In this document: piece by piece, positions 10,932-22,015 of the stretch
Numbering within the stretch: the first letter of the stretch is position 1
Layout of the letters: the number at the start of each line of letters is the position of its first letter
Assembly: GCF_918797505.1 (NCBI RefSeq)
Contig: NC_092794.1
Location: forward strand, 60,559,167-60,623,166
Length of the DNA stretch: 64,000 nucleotides
Origin: Bemisia tabaci
Lineage: Eukaryota; Arthropoda; Insecta; Hemiptera; Aleyrodidae
Reading direction: 5' to 3'
The notes under the pieces: generated by a model
The model's database searches: none
What the model saw: the letters and a program-made list of their open reading frames with translations, nothing else
What the model was told of the DNA's origin: nothing
Position numbers and translations under genes: made by a program

Positions 10932-10939
10932 TCGGGCAC

Positions 10940-11255
10940 CATGCTGAGCAGTACCTCAGTCCGGGAACGATAATACAAAAATATGACTAACATAGACAAA
11001 TATAAACTCAGACTAACTCACAAGTAGACGAACTTGAAGACTGTGGACATGATGAAAATAAATACGAAGGTATATTGCTATAGAAGAATATGTATTTTCA
11101 TATATCCTGGTGAAAAAATATGATATTTTACCTATCAGGAAAGGTTACAAAATACACGTGCAACTAGATAATTACATATATCTCAATGTTTATTGTAATC
11201 AATTGCAAAGTGATATACTTTGCGTTGCTTAAACTTTATTTCCATTTGCAGTGAT
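10940..11255. other. unassigned AT-rich DNA upstream of ratchet site 1
   Basis: No gene or repeat recognised. Confidence 0.3.
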
Positions 11256-11290
11256 TAATTTCTCAATTTTTTTTCTGTTGCAGGTAAGAA
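11256..11290 (+). promoter_or_regulatory. candidate recursive-splicing ratchet point 1
   Basis: TTTTTTTTCTGTTGCAG|GTAAG: a pyrimidine tract and CAG acceptor joined directly to a GTAAGA donor, boundary 11283|11284. A YTNAY-type branch candidate (TTAAT) lies about 25 bp upstream. The site is in unique-looking DNA, same strand as the exon at 2198, 8.9 kb downstream of its donor. It fits the insect zero-length-exon pattern. Use is inferred. Confidence 0.45.
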
Positions 11291-11489
11291 CTCTTGCAGT
11301 ATCATCCTAGTGCATGCGAGAAAGGAGTGAGTATTAATGTCAGTTTTTCTAAAACCGAACTCGGAAGATTTGAATTGCTCAACGCACTTTTAAAATATTT
11401 CCCGCCCTCCTGTCAGTTTACTTTGGATTTCAATATCCGCAAGATTTTAAAATTCTGCGTTTGAAAAATAAAATATGAGAGACAATTTA

Positions 11490-11987
11490 AAATGATCAAA
11501 ATAGGAATAGTGGTACCATACATTTTCTCAATCATTTACTTAAATAAAAAGGCACAGAAATGGGTGATGCTGAAAGCCTTTTCGGCTCGTCTTGAAGAGC
11601 CATCTTCAGGGCAAACAGAAAAGCCATAAGCTGTATCAATCTCTGTACCTACTCGTATATGAGGACTTATCTGTAACAATGGCGGATGTGAAAAATTACC
11701 TTTTCGAAACACATTCAAAAAACGGTTTTGGCATCGAGAAAATTCTGAGAAAATACTTGAGATGTGATCTTCGAGATCTGTTCATTATACCAGAGCCAAA
11801 CATATTACATTTTTGTGTGAACAAAACAGTTTTTAAGCGTGTTTCGAAAAGGTAATTTTTCACATCCGCCATTGTTACATGTAAGGCCTGCCTCATATGT
11901 AAGTAATTGATAAATAAAATGTATAGTACCAATATTCCTATTTTGATCATTGTATCGCACGGTACTACTCAACCAAGAATGTTTGTT
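11490..11987. mobile_element. palindromic element flanked by 14-bp direct repeats
   Basis: The outer arms GATCAAAATAGGAATAGTGG and ATTCCTATTTTGATCATT are inverted. Inner arms around ACAATGGCGGATGTGAAAAA recur inverted at 11850-11880. TGAGAGACAATTTA occurs at 11476-11489 and again at 11988-12001. The right side has about 35 bp beyond the arm before the direct repeat, which is unusual for a simple MITE. Confidence 0.65.
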
Positions 11988-12225
11988 TGAGAGACAATTT
12001 ATCAGGAAACTTTCGATGTAGTTAGGTCTTAGGCATGCCCCCAGTTCTAACCGTCCAAACGGCGGCTCAAGCTGCTCCGAGTGATTTTCTTCAAATTCGA
12101 GACTCGATCCTCCCATTGTCGCTACTCTGACGCAAGGGCATATCTAGATTTCCACATGAGCCTCAGAAAGCATACAAGTACATGTAAAACGGGGCTCACG
12201 TAGACATCAAGCTACGACTTTACGT

Positions 12226-12243
12226 GGGGGGGGGGGGGGGGGG
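12226..12243. repeat. poly-G run (18 bp)
   Basis: Uninterrupted G homopolymer. Similar runs at 25597, 35558 and 45779. Confidence 0.9.
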
Positions 12244-12264
12244 CATCTTGTCGTAGGAGACTAT

Positions 12265-12391
12265 AAGGACGTTTTTCTGTCTAATGGAACTATGTGCATC
12301 ACGGCGTGAGCCCTGCTATGCACATATTCCTAAGGGTCTCAAGGCTCATGCCTTAATGCATATGGTTCCGTTTTGGCAGAGATACGTCCAT
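12265..12391. mobile_element. short inverted-repeat element, GACGTATTTCTGTC family
   Basis: Left AAGGACGTTTTTCTGTCTAA, right CCGTTTTGGCAGAGATACGTCC. Interior related to 1709-1835 (GGGTCTCAAGGCTCATGCC). Confidence 0.6.
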
Positions 12392-12720
12392 ATGTCGAAG
12401 GAGTGCACTTACGATGCGACCATGTTCTCCTCGGAGAAGAACGGTGGGACCCCGAGTCAAAATTTGTCAACGTCACGGGCGCTCCGTGTTCATCCATCCT
12501 CGGCTCCGACACTGCCCCCGCGGATGCCACATCGACCGGTATTTCACGCTCCGTCGACGGGAGAAGCGGGGGTTTTTCGACACCACTCGGCAACCGCCCG
12601 CGCCGTTCCTGGTCACAATAATTGCGTCCTGCATGATGCGTAGAGCATGATGGACCCAATCTCCGCTCCCCCTTTCTCGCCCTGTCACAACAACCCGCGT
12701 TACACTCCCGCTCCTCAAGA
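12392..12720. other. unassigned GC-rich patch
   Basis: CpG-rich, with five overlapping open frames on the two strands. None has a supporting splice site or recognisable domain. It might be an unmethylated regulatory patch. Confidence 0.3.
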
Positions 12721-12975
12721 CGTTGTTTCCCTCACGAAAGAACGTAACTATATTCCTATGTTGTCAAATTTCCTCTCGCAAATTGCAGTTTTACCGCGAA
12801 GTTTTAGGTATTTCTAAATTGAAATTTTCCTGATTTTTCTATTGACCTTACGCGAAAATCGGACAAATTTTGGGAATGGATCGCTCAGTGATGTTCACGT
12901 AAAAAATTGAATTGTTTGAGTTAATTTTGCAACCTTGGAATGGAGTTACGTTCCTTCGGCCGGGAAAAGACGCAG
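12721..12975. repeat. CTTCG/GCAACCTT repeat family, copy 2
   Basis: Shares GTTGTCAAATTTCC, AATTTTGCAACCTTGG and GTTACGTTCCTTCGGCC with 8481-8800 and, inverted, with 19160-19235. Confidence 0.5.
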
Positions 12976-13057
12976 GATCCAACGCAGACTATTTCACATG
13001 CATCGGGGTGCTGAATTTTGCTTTACTAGGCGAAGAATAAAATTAAGCAATAGACAA

Positions 13058-13593
13058 CTAGACAAGGTACGAATTTCAACATTCTGATATATGTCCCTTA
13101 ACCAAAATTTCACGCAAAACACGTTGCGCACAACAAAAATTACCAGATTCACCTCCTTACAAAGATATTTAATGATTCCTAATGCGTGAATTCAAACCAC
13201 CCGCTCATTAAAACTCAATGCTCTACTTGATTCATATCGCGCGCTAAACGTTATCATGACAGTCTCTGCGATATACAAATCTGGCAACCCCGATCTTGAC
13301 GCTTTGGCTCAGCTATAGCAAATTACTTATAGTTTGAAGAACACATGGTGGGAAATGAACATTGCTCGATTGAGAAGCTTGCTGAAATCGTTGTAGTGCG
13401 CGATTTGACTCACGTAGAGCTTTGAGTTTCTTGTGAGCGGGCAGTTCAAATTCCTCGTAACCAATGTGAAATAAAAACGTTAATATCTTCGTTAGGAGTT
13501 GGTTTCAGTAATTTTCGTTGCGCGAATCGTATTTTACGTGAAATTCTGGTTAAGAAACAAGTATCAGATTGCTTAAATTCGTACCTCGTCTAG
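13058..13593. mobile_element. large palindromic MITE (about 536 bp)
   Basis: Left end CTAGACAAGGTACGAATTTC, right end AAATTCGTACCTCGTCTAG. Further inside, AACCAAAATTTCACG is answered by CGTGAAATTCTGGTT. Single copy in the window, noncoding. Confidence 0.7.
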
Positions 13594-14279
13594 TGGTCCA
13601 TTCCGTGCATCAGAGTAAAAAGGAATTCAACAAGTAGTAGGAGTCAACAAGAGTGGATCTTCGTATGTGTCAGCGACTGAGAAATCCAATCAACCCCTCG
13701 ATGAGTTAGTTCACGAAGAATCTGATCGCGACCGTCTTTTCCATTTTTAAGTTGGCTCCCCCAAAAAACCCTCGTGTAATCAGTACTCCGCTTCCTTTAA
13801 ATTAGTTTAAATGAATTTTTTTCTAAAGAATTTAACCTCACGATCACTATGTAAATGTAAAGTGGCTTATCGACCACCCAGCCAGGCTAATAGGGCCACA
13901 ATTCGTCTTATCCCGACCAATAAATATCACCCGACGGATCGGAGCGCTACAGAGGTCACGGTGATTCTAATTCCGTTCCAATCGACGCAGAGCCGTTGCA
14001 CCCCTAATACCCCTATCCGCGGGGGCCGCCCGCTGAGAGCGCCACAGGGGTGACTCTTGCAGAGTTGCCATTTTGTGCAGTCTCCCGCGCTAGTTTCACA
14101 TCGATATTCGTGGATAGATATACGAGTTAGCGGCTGTTTGGCAGAGTAGGTAGCGAATAAAATCAAGAATTATCTCGCGAATCACAAGCAAAAGTGGAAT
14201 TTTGGGCGTGCAGTTAAATAAGCACGTCTTATGGTTGAGGTGGGACATTAGGGGTGCGAAAATTGGTGCTCGCTGTATA
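13594..14279. other. unassigned intronic DNA
   Basis: 13960-14060 is GC-rich. No gene or repeat recognised. Confidence 0.3.
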
Positions 14280-14539
14280 ATTGGACCGCGTTAAACAGAA
14301 AGGAACCAAGCCACATCAGCTATTGCCAAATTTAACCAGGCAATTTAATTTTTCACGAGAGAACGTTTGTGCGGATTCCTTTGAAAATTTTAAGCAATTT
14401 GCTTCGTACTATGGAGAAAATCCACTGAAATTTGCAAGAAAGTCCGCACGACCGTCTTCACGTTAAAGATCAAATTGCCTATCTTAAATTTGGCAATAGC
14501 TGATGTGGCTTGGTTCCATTCTGCTTAACGCGGTCCAAT
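14280..14539. mobile_element. palindromic MITE, ACCGCGTTAA family, copy 3, TA flanks
   Basis: The best copy: ATTGGACCGCGTTAAACAG and CTTAACGCGGTCCAAT termini, with TA on both sides (14278-14279, 14540-14541). A TA duplication with long inverted arms fits a Tc1/mariner-type mobiliser. That assignment is inference. Confidence 0.8.
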
Positions 14540-15333
14540 TATGTGGTCCGTATTTTGTAAGAATTCGCCGGATTCTCCCCATTCTCCTCCATATTTCCGC
14601 AGAAATTCACGTATTTACCGGCTTTTTTATCGAAGAGTCCAAAACATCTTTTAATTTTTTTAAAATTTCCTCGCATCTTTCGGCCATAGCATTTATGGTT
14701 AATGTGTGACCACAATTTTAGTTAGTCAATTGGTTGTGCCTTAAGTCTACTGCGTTTTGCGGATCGTACAAGACTGAGCATTTTACACGACTCCGAAGGC
14801 GGAAAAGCAATTTTAGAATCGTTCTAATCTAAGATTTTATTTCGCAAGTTGGGTTTGAAAAGTTTGATTATACCGCTCCTCCAGGTTTCTTGTCCTGAAA
14901 TGTTGGCAAAAAGAAAGGTCCTCCTGTTTGATGATCACTGCCGTGTTTCGTATTTCAGATGATCAGACTCGCATTATGTTGCATTTTTCGTCTTTAACGT
15001 CTTGTGTATACAGAAAGGAAGATTAGCTTGGATCAGTATGTGGGCTGCGGGCCGATTTAATTGGCCCGTATAATACGCTCTCATCTTCACTTTTGCCGTT
15101 GTGTCGAAAGATTACTCTCGATCATTACTAGTGGTGTTGCCAACTAAGCAGAGTTTCTCATCGCAGATAATCATCAAATATTATAATTACATCCCATAGT
15201 ACATAACCGGCGTAAAAGTGTTTCTTTTATATACTGTCGAGTACAGAGAGGACAAATTATTTGAATGAACCTTTTGAGTCCGTTTTCCTCTTCTTTTCTT
15301 TTTTATATTTGAACCCCATTTTCAAAAAAAAAA
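14540..15333. other. unassigned intronic DNA
   Basis: No gene or repeat recognised. Confidence 0.3.
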
Positions 15334-15524
15334 TTAGTTGCGTGACCCAACCGAACGCTTAGAACGCCTTCAAATCTGGCGATACCTCTCGCTTCTCCGG
15401 GAGGTTAGTTTAGTTGCGTGACCCAACCGAACGCTTAGAACGCCTTCAAATCTGGCGATACTTCTCGCTTCTCCGGGATGTTAGTTTAGTTGCGTGACCC
15501 AACTGAACGCAACTCATTGTTAGT
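15334..15524. repeat. 76-bp tandem repeat, about 2.5 units
   Basis: TTAGTTGCGTGACCCAAC begins units at 15334, 15410 and 15486, an exact 76-bp period. Units contain GCCTTCAAATCTGGCGATAC and CGCTTCTCCGGGA. The same unit forms a longer array at 22353-22669. Confidence 0.92.
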
Positions 15525-15977
15525 TTACTCATCCTGACGCAGCTAGCTGAAAATATCAAAAAAAGCATTACAAATAGTGTTTCCTTTTACTTCTTTACCT
15601 TTTAATTTTTGCATTTTTCATGCATCACAAATAGAAAGTAAATATTTCGGCAATTAGTAAACATGTAGTATGCTAGTATGTATTCAGTATGTTAGTCAAC
15701 CATGGACTTTACGAGTCGAACAGTTTTCCGATATGTGTCTTCGTGCAATTTTACGTGATTTAAATAATAATGAGAGCCATTTAGGAGTACCTGGCGTACT
15801 TTTTCTGTCCTTTCCGCCCCGGTTCTCTCCCTCCCCCTCCGTCCACCTTCTTCCTCCACGTCTCACATTTTCGCATCCTTTAAATACATACTTGAACGTC
15901 TAGCAGACTATCCTCCAATTTTAATCGAGTATACAAAATAACTCTTTCTGCCCAAAAAATTATGTACTTTTTTAATA
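15525..15977. other. unassigned intronic DNA
   Basis: A C/T-rich patch lies at 15800-15870. No gene recognised. Confidence 0.3.
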
Positions 15978-16085
15978 TTCTATCATTACGTAACGCTGGC
16001 TTTAGCCCCCTCGTCCCCGCCAGCGTAACGCACGACAGCGCACAAGATCCCTCTCCTCCCCTAAGTGCATTACGTAACACGTAGG
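15978..16085. mobile_element. short ATTACGTAACGC inverted-repeat element
   Basis: ATTACGTAACGCTGG at the left and GTGCATTACGTAACAC at the right, enclosing a C-rich interior. Related to 35203-35540. Confidence 0.5.
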
Positions 16086-16989
16086 CACATCCGTCGCCGT
16101 CGAGGTATCTTTGCTTCAGTATAATCCCGATCAAGTCACCTGTCATCAAAATCGAATGTGTCGATTGTCGAATCGTTATCAAACATTCTCGATCGATACA
16201 TCCTTATTCTCGTAATTCTACCGTATCGATCATGGTCATTCGGAAACGATTGAATAATCTACGCGCAGCCTAAGACAACTCGGTTTTCACGACACGTCAG
16301 GGTTCGTAACTTATGTCTATAAGTGCTCTGAAACCAGTCGCGTCGGCCGTAGGGGTAATCGAATCGCACCGCCCACCGCCTCCTCCCCACCCCTTTCTCC
16401 AGATTTATGAGCAGAGATAACTTTAACACTTGAAACGGAACCACATTTACATGGCGTAACACGGAATTTTAATTGCCAGCTTCAATTAACGAGCTAAATG
16501 ATTGATCAATTAGCACCCCGCGCGCCACCCTTCTCCGGTGTCTATCTCGTCCTCCCGTCCCTCCGCCCCGTCCCGCCCGACACATACTGACTGCGTCCGT
16601 CGCTTCTCGAATTGGATATCGATGTAGCCGATAGGTGTGCAGGTGTGCTGTATACGTATATTCCCATGCCGTACGAGAAAATCATCTTAAGGAAGTGCAA
16701 GTGGATCTCGAAAAAATTTGATGACCTACGCAGGAACGCAGCTGCGCGTCGGATCTACGATGTCCGATTGTCTTGGAATCTTCAAAGTCTTTGTCAGATA
16801 AAATAAAATTCATAGTCGCTAATAGACGGATTTGATATAATTAAAGTAAAAAAGTATCCAAAATTAAGATTAATGTTTTTTATAAATTATAAAAAAAATC
16901 CAGCAAATAAAATTTAACATCTTTCGAGATTTTCCGTGAATTGCTCTGTGCATATGTCTCTGCGGAATTCACAACAGTAAATCAATTCT
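16086..16989. other. unassigned, partly C-rich
   Basis: 16500-16610 is C-rich and promoter-like in composition. An open frame at 16612-16806 follows but has no recognised domain or donor. I do not call it a gene. Confidence 0.3.
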
Positions 16990-17540
16990 TATAGGAGGAA
17001 AGGGGAAGTAGAAGGAGTAGAAGAAAAAAAAATAAGGAGACAAAAACGAAGGAAAGAAAGAGAAAGAAGAGAAAGAGTACGAAATAGAGGAAGAAGAATG
17101 TGATGAGGAGGATGAAGAAACGAAAGATTATACAAGAGAAGAAATGTAAGCAGAAGCAGAGGGAGAAGAACAACTAGAGAAATAAGAAGAGGAGAAGTAC
17201 GATGTAGAAGCAGAAATAAACGAAGAAAAATAGGAGAAAGAATAGGGTGTCTACCATCAGTAAAACCCGGAAAAACAGGAAAATATCTGTTAAATCGGCC
17301 ATTAGCCAGGAAATTTTGAGTGCTTCAAGCATTTCAAAAATTTGGTTCAGATCATTTAATACGCTGATACGTTAAATCAGACAAGTGTCAATTTATTCGC
17401 TCAATAAATAAGATTTTTTTTTTTTTATAAAATAGGTAATAGCAGGAAAACATCAGAAAAATTCAAAATGAAATTTAGTAGACCTCCTGAGAAAAAGAGG
17501 AGGAAGGAGTTTCAGAACCAGACGTAAAAGGAGTAGAATA
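16990..17540. repeat. purine-rich low-complexity tract (interrupted)
   Basis: Almost all A and G (GAAGAAGAG-type) at 16990-17242 and again at 17490-17540. The break is the inserted element at 17243-17489. The hydrophobic frame on the minus strand comes from this composition. Confidence 0.85.
17243..17489. mobile_element. MITE, CAGGGTGTCTA family, diverged copy in the purine tract
   Basis: Left TAGGGTGTCTACCATCAG, right TTAGTAGACCTCCTG. The interior has AAACCCGGAAAAACAGGAAA-type motifs. The TSD is unreadable because both flanks are A/G-only. Confidence 0.7.
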
Positions 17541-17573
17541 TCAAGCGAGAATATCTTCAAAAATCAACGAGTA

Positions 17574-17762
17574 CACTGGAAAAACAAACTCCGGCCGTGA
17601 AAGCCGTGCTTACGGGCTATCCTATACCTATAGACATACTGTGCGCGTTCCGGGCGCGGCACCCGGAGCAGTGGAAGCAACGGCTCCAGCACCTGGAACT
17701 TTCGGCCTCTGAGCCCGGAACGGACGGTATGTCTATGCAGCCCGTAACTTTTTTTTGCAGTG
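17574..17762. mobile_element. CACTG-terminus MITE, CCGGCCGTGAAAGCC subtype
   Basis: CACTGGAAAAACAAACTCCG to TTTTTTTTGCAGTG, flanked by TA on both sides (17572-17573, 17763-17764), a 2-bp TSD. The GC-rich interior is a long imperfect palindrome around CTCCAGCACC/GAGCCCGGAACGG. Related to 23175, 26472 and 26918. Confidence 0.8.
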
Positions 17763-17962
17763 TAAGAAAACCCGAAAAATGTTGGTGTCCTCGCGATTTT
17801 GGCGGGCCACACTATTGCGTACTTCTTGTGCCCTCTCGTCCTCTCCCGCGGGTTCGATCGCCCCTCGAGATCGGGCAACCGTGCCTCCTCGCCCGGGGAT
17901 CCGAGCCGGTCCCGCGGTGCCGGCCCTTATAAGGGTTCGGCCGTCGGCAACTCTCCCGGTTC

Positions 17963-18126
17963 CAGTGGCGTGGCGTGAATTGCGATGTATCGATTGTTAA
18001 GCCATTTAAACCTATGGAAAAGGATCGATAAACAGGGTGTTCGTAGCGAACACCTTAATAATCGATTCTTTACCACGGATTCAAATGGGGATATATCGAA
18101 AATCGATCATTCACGCCACGCCACTG
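17963..18126. mobile_element. hAT MITE, CAGTGGCGTGGCG family, TSD intact
   Basis: Termini CAGTGGCGTGGCGTGAATTG and ATTCACGCCACGCCACTG. Perfect 8-bp TSD CCCGGTTC on both sides. Inner motifs ATCGATTGTTAAGCC and CGAAAATCGATCATTC. Confidence 0.95.
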
Positions 18127-18343
18127 CCCGGTTCCATCGGGCCGTGCGACGGCGGCGGCGTTGAGTTTTTTCGCCGCTGAACTTTCCAAAGCCCCCGTGG
18201 ACCCGACTTACGTCGTCGGACGCCTCGAGCCCGGCCGCCCGCCCCCCAGGAATCTGGACAAGCCAAGTCGTTGGAAAGTAGGGCAACTTCCGTCGTCCTT
18301 CGGGAAATTAAACCGATTATTTTTCAGATCACGCAAGCGCCAA

Positions 18344-18488
18344 AATTGGACTACATTTTGCAATTAGGAACTATAAATTCCCGCCCGGTTTGAAAACAAC
18401 GTATGTGCCATTAGTTTCTCTATGACCATAAGTGTTTTTTTCAGATGAGCCAGAATTTATAGCTCCAAATTGCAAAATGCAGTCCAAT
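18344..18488. mobile_element. short palindromic MITE, TGGACTACATTTTGC family
   Basis: AATTGGACTACATTTTGCAA to TTGCAAAATGCAGTCCAATT, 145 bp, with AACTATAAATTCC/AGAATTTATAGCTCC as inner arms. Noncoding. Confidence 0.8.
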
Positions 18489-18743
18489 TGCGATTGTGAC
18501 AAAAACAAGAAAATATATTTTTTCGCTTTTTTAACAATCTTCGGATTCCGAAAAATGTATGTCCTTTTAGAAAGCTATTTTGAAATCAGACAGGATTGAT
18601 TATACCAGAGAAAACAACCCCTCTGCCACTAAAATATAGATCAGCGCCTCCGTGATTTGGAATTCAACCGGTTCAATTCTACGGAATATCTTCCCGGGAC
18701 TGATCGTGCTTTTTATGCCTTTCTCCTTCAGAAGCAACATTTA
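18489..18743. other. unassigned intronic DNA
   Basis: No gene or repeat recognised. Confidence 0.3.
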
Positions 18744-19040
18744 CAGGGTTGCCCGTCAGGGAATACCGGGAAAACCTGGAATTGTCAGGGAATTTTAAAA
18801 AGTCAGGGAAATGTCAGGGAAAATGACGAAAATGTTAGGGAAAATTTGTTAAATCACCTTTATTTGCTTTCCAGAATGGGTGTAAGGTTTCGAACAAAAA
18901 GCGTTGCCTAAAACTATATTCAATTATTTCTTCTTAACCATCCGACATATCTTTAATTGTCAGGAAATTTCACCAAAATGCGTCAGGAAAATCAGGGAAA
19001 CGTCAGTGAATTTCATTTTCTGAATTTTGTGGCAACCGTG
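18744..19040. mobile_element. MITE, CAGGGTTGCCAC family, TSD readable
   Basis: CAGGGTTGCCCGTCAGGGAA to TTTTGTGGCAACCGTG. The interior reiterates GTCAGGGAAAAT. Flanked by CATTTA at 18738-18743 and 19041-19046, a 6-bp TSD. Confidence 0.85.
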
Positions 19041-19159
19041 CATTTATATTCGCTCAAAATGAAGTCTCCATCAGGCCCATTCTGCAACCTGCTTTCAACG
19101 AGCAGCCTTCAGACTCTCCTTAACGAATCAATTTCTTCGTGCTTATGAGACACTCATTT

Positions 19160-19235
19160 CGCCGTCTCCCGGACGAAGGGACGTAACTCCATTCCAAGGT
19201 TGCCAAATTGACTGAAACAATAGTTTTATTTTACA
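19160..19235. repeat. CTTCG/GCAACCTT repeat family, fragment
   Basis: CGGACGAAGGGACGTAACTC followed by CCATTCCAAGGTTGCCAAAT is the inverted end of the family seen at 12721-12975. Confidence 0.5.
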
Positions 19236-19239
19236 AAAA

Positions 19240-19290
19240 CTAGAGGGCTCCGCCCCCTGGCCGCTCCGCGGCCCAACCCCCTCGTAGATT
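19240..19290. repeat. GC-rich double hairpin
   Basis: AGGGCTCCGCCCCCT and GGCCGCTCCGCGGCC are adjacent short palindromes in otherwise AT-rich DNA. They stand about 370 bp upstream of the 162/175-bp array. Such hairpins occur in some Helitron/HINE-type elements. That link is only a suggestion. Confidence 0.5.
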
Positions 19291-19659
19291 CTGTCAATTC
19301 ATGATGAAAATATCACACAATTTTTTTTAATTCCCATTATTCTTGTAATTTTTATTAATACTGCTGAAGTTCTGTTAGATACTTATTCATTCAAAACATC
19401 ATCATCAATTTAGCTACAAACTTACTTCAATTAAGTTTGGAATTTATAGATAAGGTGAATAATCTGTTTGAAACGGTTTATATGGGATAAAACATGATGG
19501 ATGGAAAGTAAACATGATGGCCTTTTTTGTGTGTACGTCCGTGTCATTCCGCATTCTCATTGGTCTTTCATTAACCAATCAGAAAACGTCATTGAAAATC
19601 CCCGGGAAATTTAAGTGTATTCTTCCGTAAATCATTCGATATTAATGATAGGTAGACAC

Positions 19660-20455
19660 GGATAAAAATGGGATGTATTTCTTCTAATTAACCAGGATAA
19701 AATGGAGGAATATTACCTATACAGGATAGTCCTGGAAAAACGGGATGTACCTCTATTAATAAACTGGGATGAAGGGAAGGATATCGATCTTCGTGTATCG
19801 CTCTTCGATATATCGTTTGATTTAAAGGAGTATTGATTGGGATAAAAGGTGATTTCTTCTCATTAACCAGTATAAAAGGTAGTAATATTACCTATACAGG
19901 ATAGTCTTGGAAATAATGGGATGTACCTTTATTAATAAACCGGGATGAAGGGAAGGATATCGATCTTCGTGTATCGCTCTTCGATATATCGTTTGTTCTA
20001 AAGCAGTATTGACTGGGATAAACGGGATTTCTTCATAATAACCGGGATAAAAGAGAGGAATTTTACCTATACAGGATAGTCATGGATAAAACGGGATGTA
20101 ACTATGTAAAGAAACCGGGATAACAGGAAGGATATCGATCTTCGATACATCGTTTGTTCTAAAGCAGTATTGACTGGGATAAAACGGGATTTCTTCATAG
20201 TGACCGGGATAATATGCAGTAATTTTACCTATACAGGATAGTCATGAATAAAACGGGATGTAACTATGTCGAGAAACCGGGATAACAGGAAGGATATCGA
20301 TCTTCGATACATCGTTTGTTCTAAAGCAGTTTTGACTGGGATAAAACGGGATTTCTTCATAATAACCGGGATAAAAGGGAGGAATTTTACCTATACAGGA
20401 TAGTCATGGATAAAACGGGATGTAACAATGTTAAGAAACCGGGTTAACAGGTCGG
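19660..20455. repeat. 162/175-bp tandem array, 5 units
   Basis: CCTATACAGGATAGTC marks units at 19716, 19891, 20066, 20228 and 20390. Spacings are 175, 175, 162 and 162 bp. The longer units carry an extra 13 bp in the GATCTTCGTGTATCGCTCTTCG segment. Every unit is full of GGGATAAAA and CCGGGATAA motifs. Minisatellite or the core of a larger element. Confidence 0.93.
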
Positions 20456-21485
20456 GCTTCTCCGATTTTATCCCGGTCGTGATTTAGGGATTTTATCGTC
20501 AAAAAATGGGAAAATTGGGGAGAGGAACGGGCAGCCTCGCCGTATTGTGATTATCGATACATGCGATTATCAGTTTGATGTGTTTTTTGTGTTTGTTGAA
20601 AAATTCAACCATTTTCCGAACGGTTTACCATAAACTCAAAGCGGAAGCCAGGGCTAAGCACCAGCATGGCTCACATGGCTGGCAACGGTGGTTGTGGCCG
20701 TAACCAGCTGGCGACCGTGGTGCGGTGCGGGTTTTGTCGTCGGAGCGAAGCGGCCGCGGCCTCTGCCCCAGTCGCCCGCCTGGGATCCTACCATCCAGAC
20801 CGGGAGTTCGCCTCTTCGGCTCCACCCTTCACTTTCGGGTCCCGAACAAGCACGTGCGCGCTCTCAGTGGATTCATCACCTGGTTTCGGGTTTTTGGCGG
20901 CAAACGAGCGAGCCGTACCTACGAGGAGGATGGAAATCGTTCGCTCGTCCAGCCTCCATCCGAATTTCGCCCCCTCCTAGTGTCGATTTTCGGGATTTCG
21001 AATCTGCTCGGTATCGCGAGTGAAAATCTGAATGATCTCGATGATTCGGGTCTTTTTTCAGTGGTTCGAAGACTATAATAGGCTCAACATTTTGATATAA
21101 TTAAAAGGAAGGAATAAAGTGGAAATAATGTCATTATGGTGGTCTTTAAATCGGTTCTTAATTTCTGGCCGTAAAAATTGCAGTTTTCAGTCTCTGAAAT
21201 GTTTTCAAAGTAACGTGAGAGGATTCTTACCAAAGTTAATTACCTCTTGGGTTCGTGAAAAATGTGAATGAGTTCGTACTTTCATCGGTATCCGGTTGTC
21301 CAGGCAGTAAGATTTGTCAAAAATTTTAATTTTCGAGAAAAAACAAATAATTCAATAATACAGTTTACCTCGCGAGGTTGTCAAATCAGTTTTCATATAT
21401 ATCTCTTACGAAGGTTGCAATTCCATAATCTGCTGATAATTTTTTTCTAACGCAACGTTAGAGGGAGCCTCGTTATGAAAGTTGT
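20456..21485. other. unassigned; GC-rich open patch at 20640-21030
   Basis: Open in several frames on both strands, rich in CpG, with no recognised domain or clear donor. It could hold a noncoding exon or regulatory element. Confidence 0.3.
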
Positions 21486-21709
21486 GAACAGTGCGGTTCA
21501 AATTTTCGCTCTCTTTTCTTCGCGTAACTTCGTTTTACGGTTTCCTCTTCTTTCTCCCCTCTTTAAACATGTGTCCCGTGCGATTTTGAACGATTTTGAA
21601 CAGTGCGGTTCAATTTTCTCTCTCTTCTCTCTCGTGTAACTTCGTTTTACGGTTTTTCTCTTCTTTCTCCCCTCTTTAAACATGTGTTCCGTGCGATTTT
21701 GAAGCGCCG
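21486..21709. repeat. 112-bp tandem duplication, T/C-rich
   Basis: GAACAGTGCGGTTCAA starts at 21486 and 21598. Both units run through TAACTTCGTTTTACGGTTT and TTTAAACATGTGT to GTGCGATTTTGAA with few differences. It lies about 300 bp upstream of the candidate exon at 22016. Confidence 0.9.
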
Positions 21710-22015
21710 GAGTGCTCCAATGCGATTTTATTTTGCTCCTCTTTTGTAAACGAAGGCGTGTGTTGGCTCGAGCGCCGCGCGCGACGACGATAAGCCGGAT
21801 CGATTAATTAAATCCGGGGATCATGAGTGATACCGTGCCGCTTCATAAATTTTATTGTTCCCGTGTTCCGTCCTCTCGGAGCCAGAGGATAAAAGTTGGC
21901 GCATCTCGTTGAATGTGCAAGTTTCGGTGCTGTGCTTCGACGACCCGCTTTTCATCGACATCTCTGCGATCGGATAATATCGTGTCAAGTGTCATCCAAA
22001 CTTTCGGCTCGGACC

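Noticed and set aside
15334..15524. CRISPR-like array
   Set aside because: The 76-bp units are contiguous tandem copies without unique spacers, in eukaryotic DNA.
16982..17173. Phe/Leu-rich minus-strand frame
   Set aside because: Translation of a purine-rich low-complexity tract.
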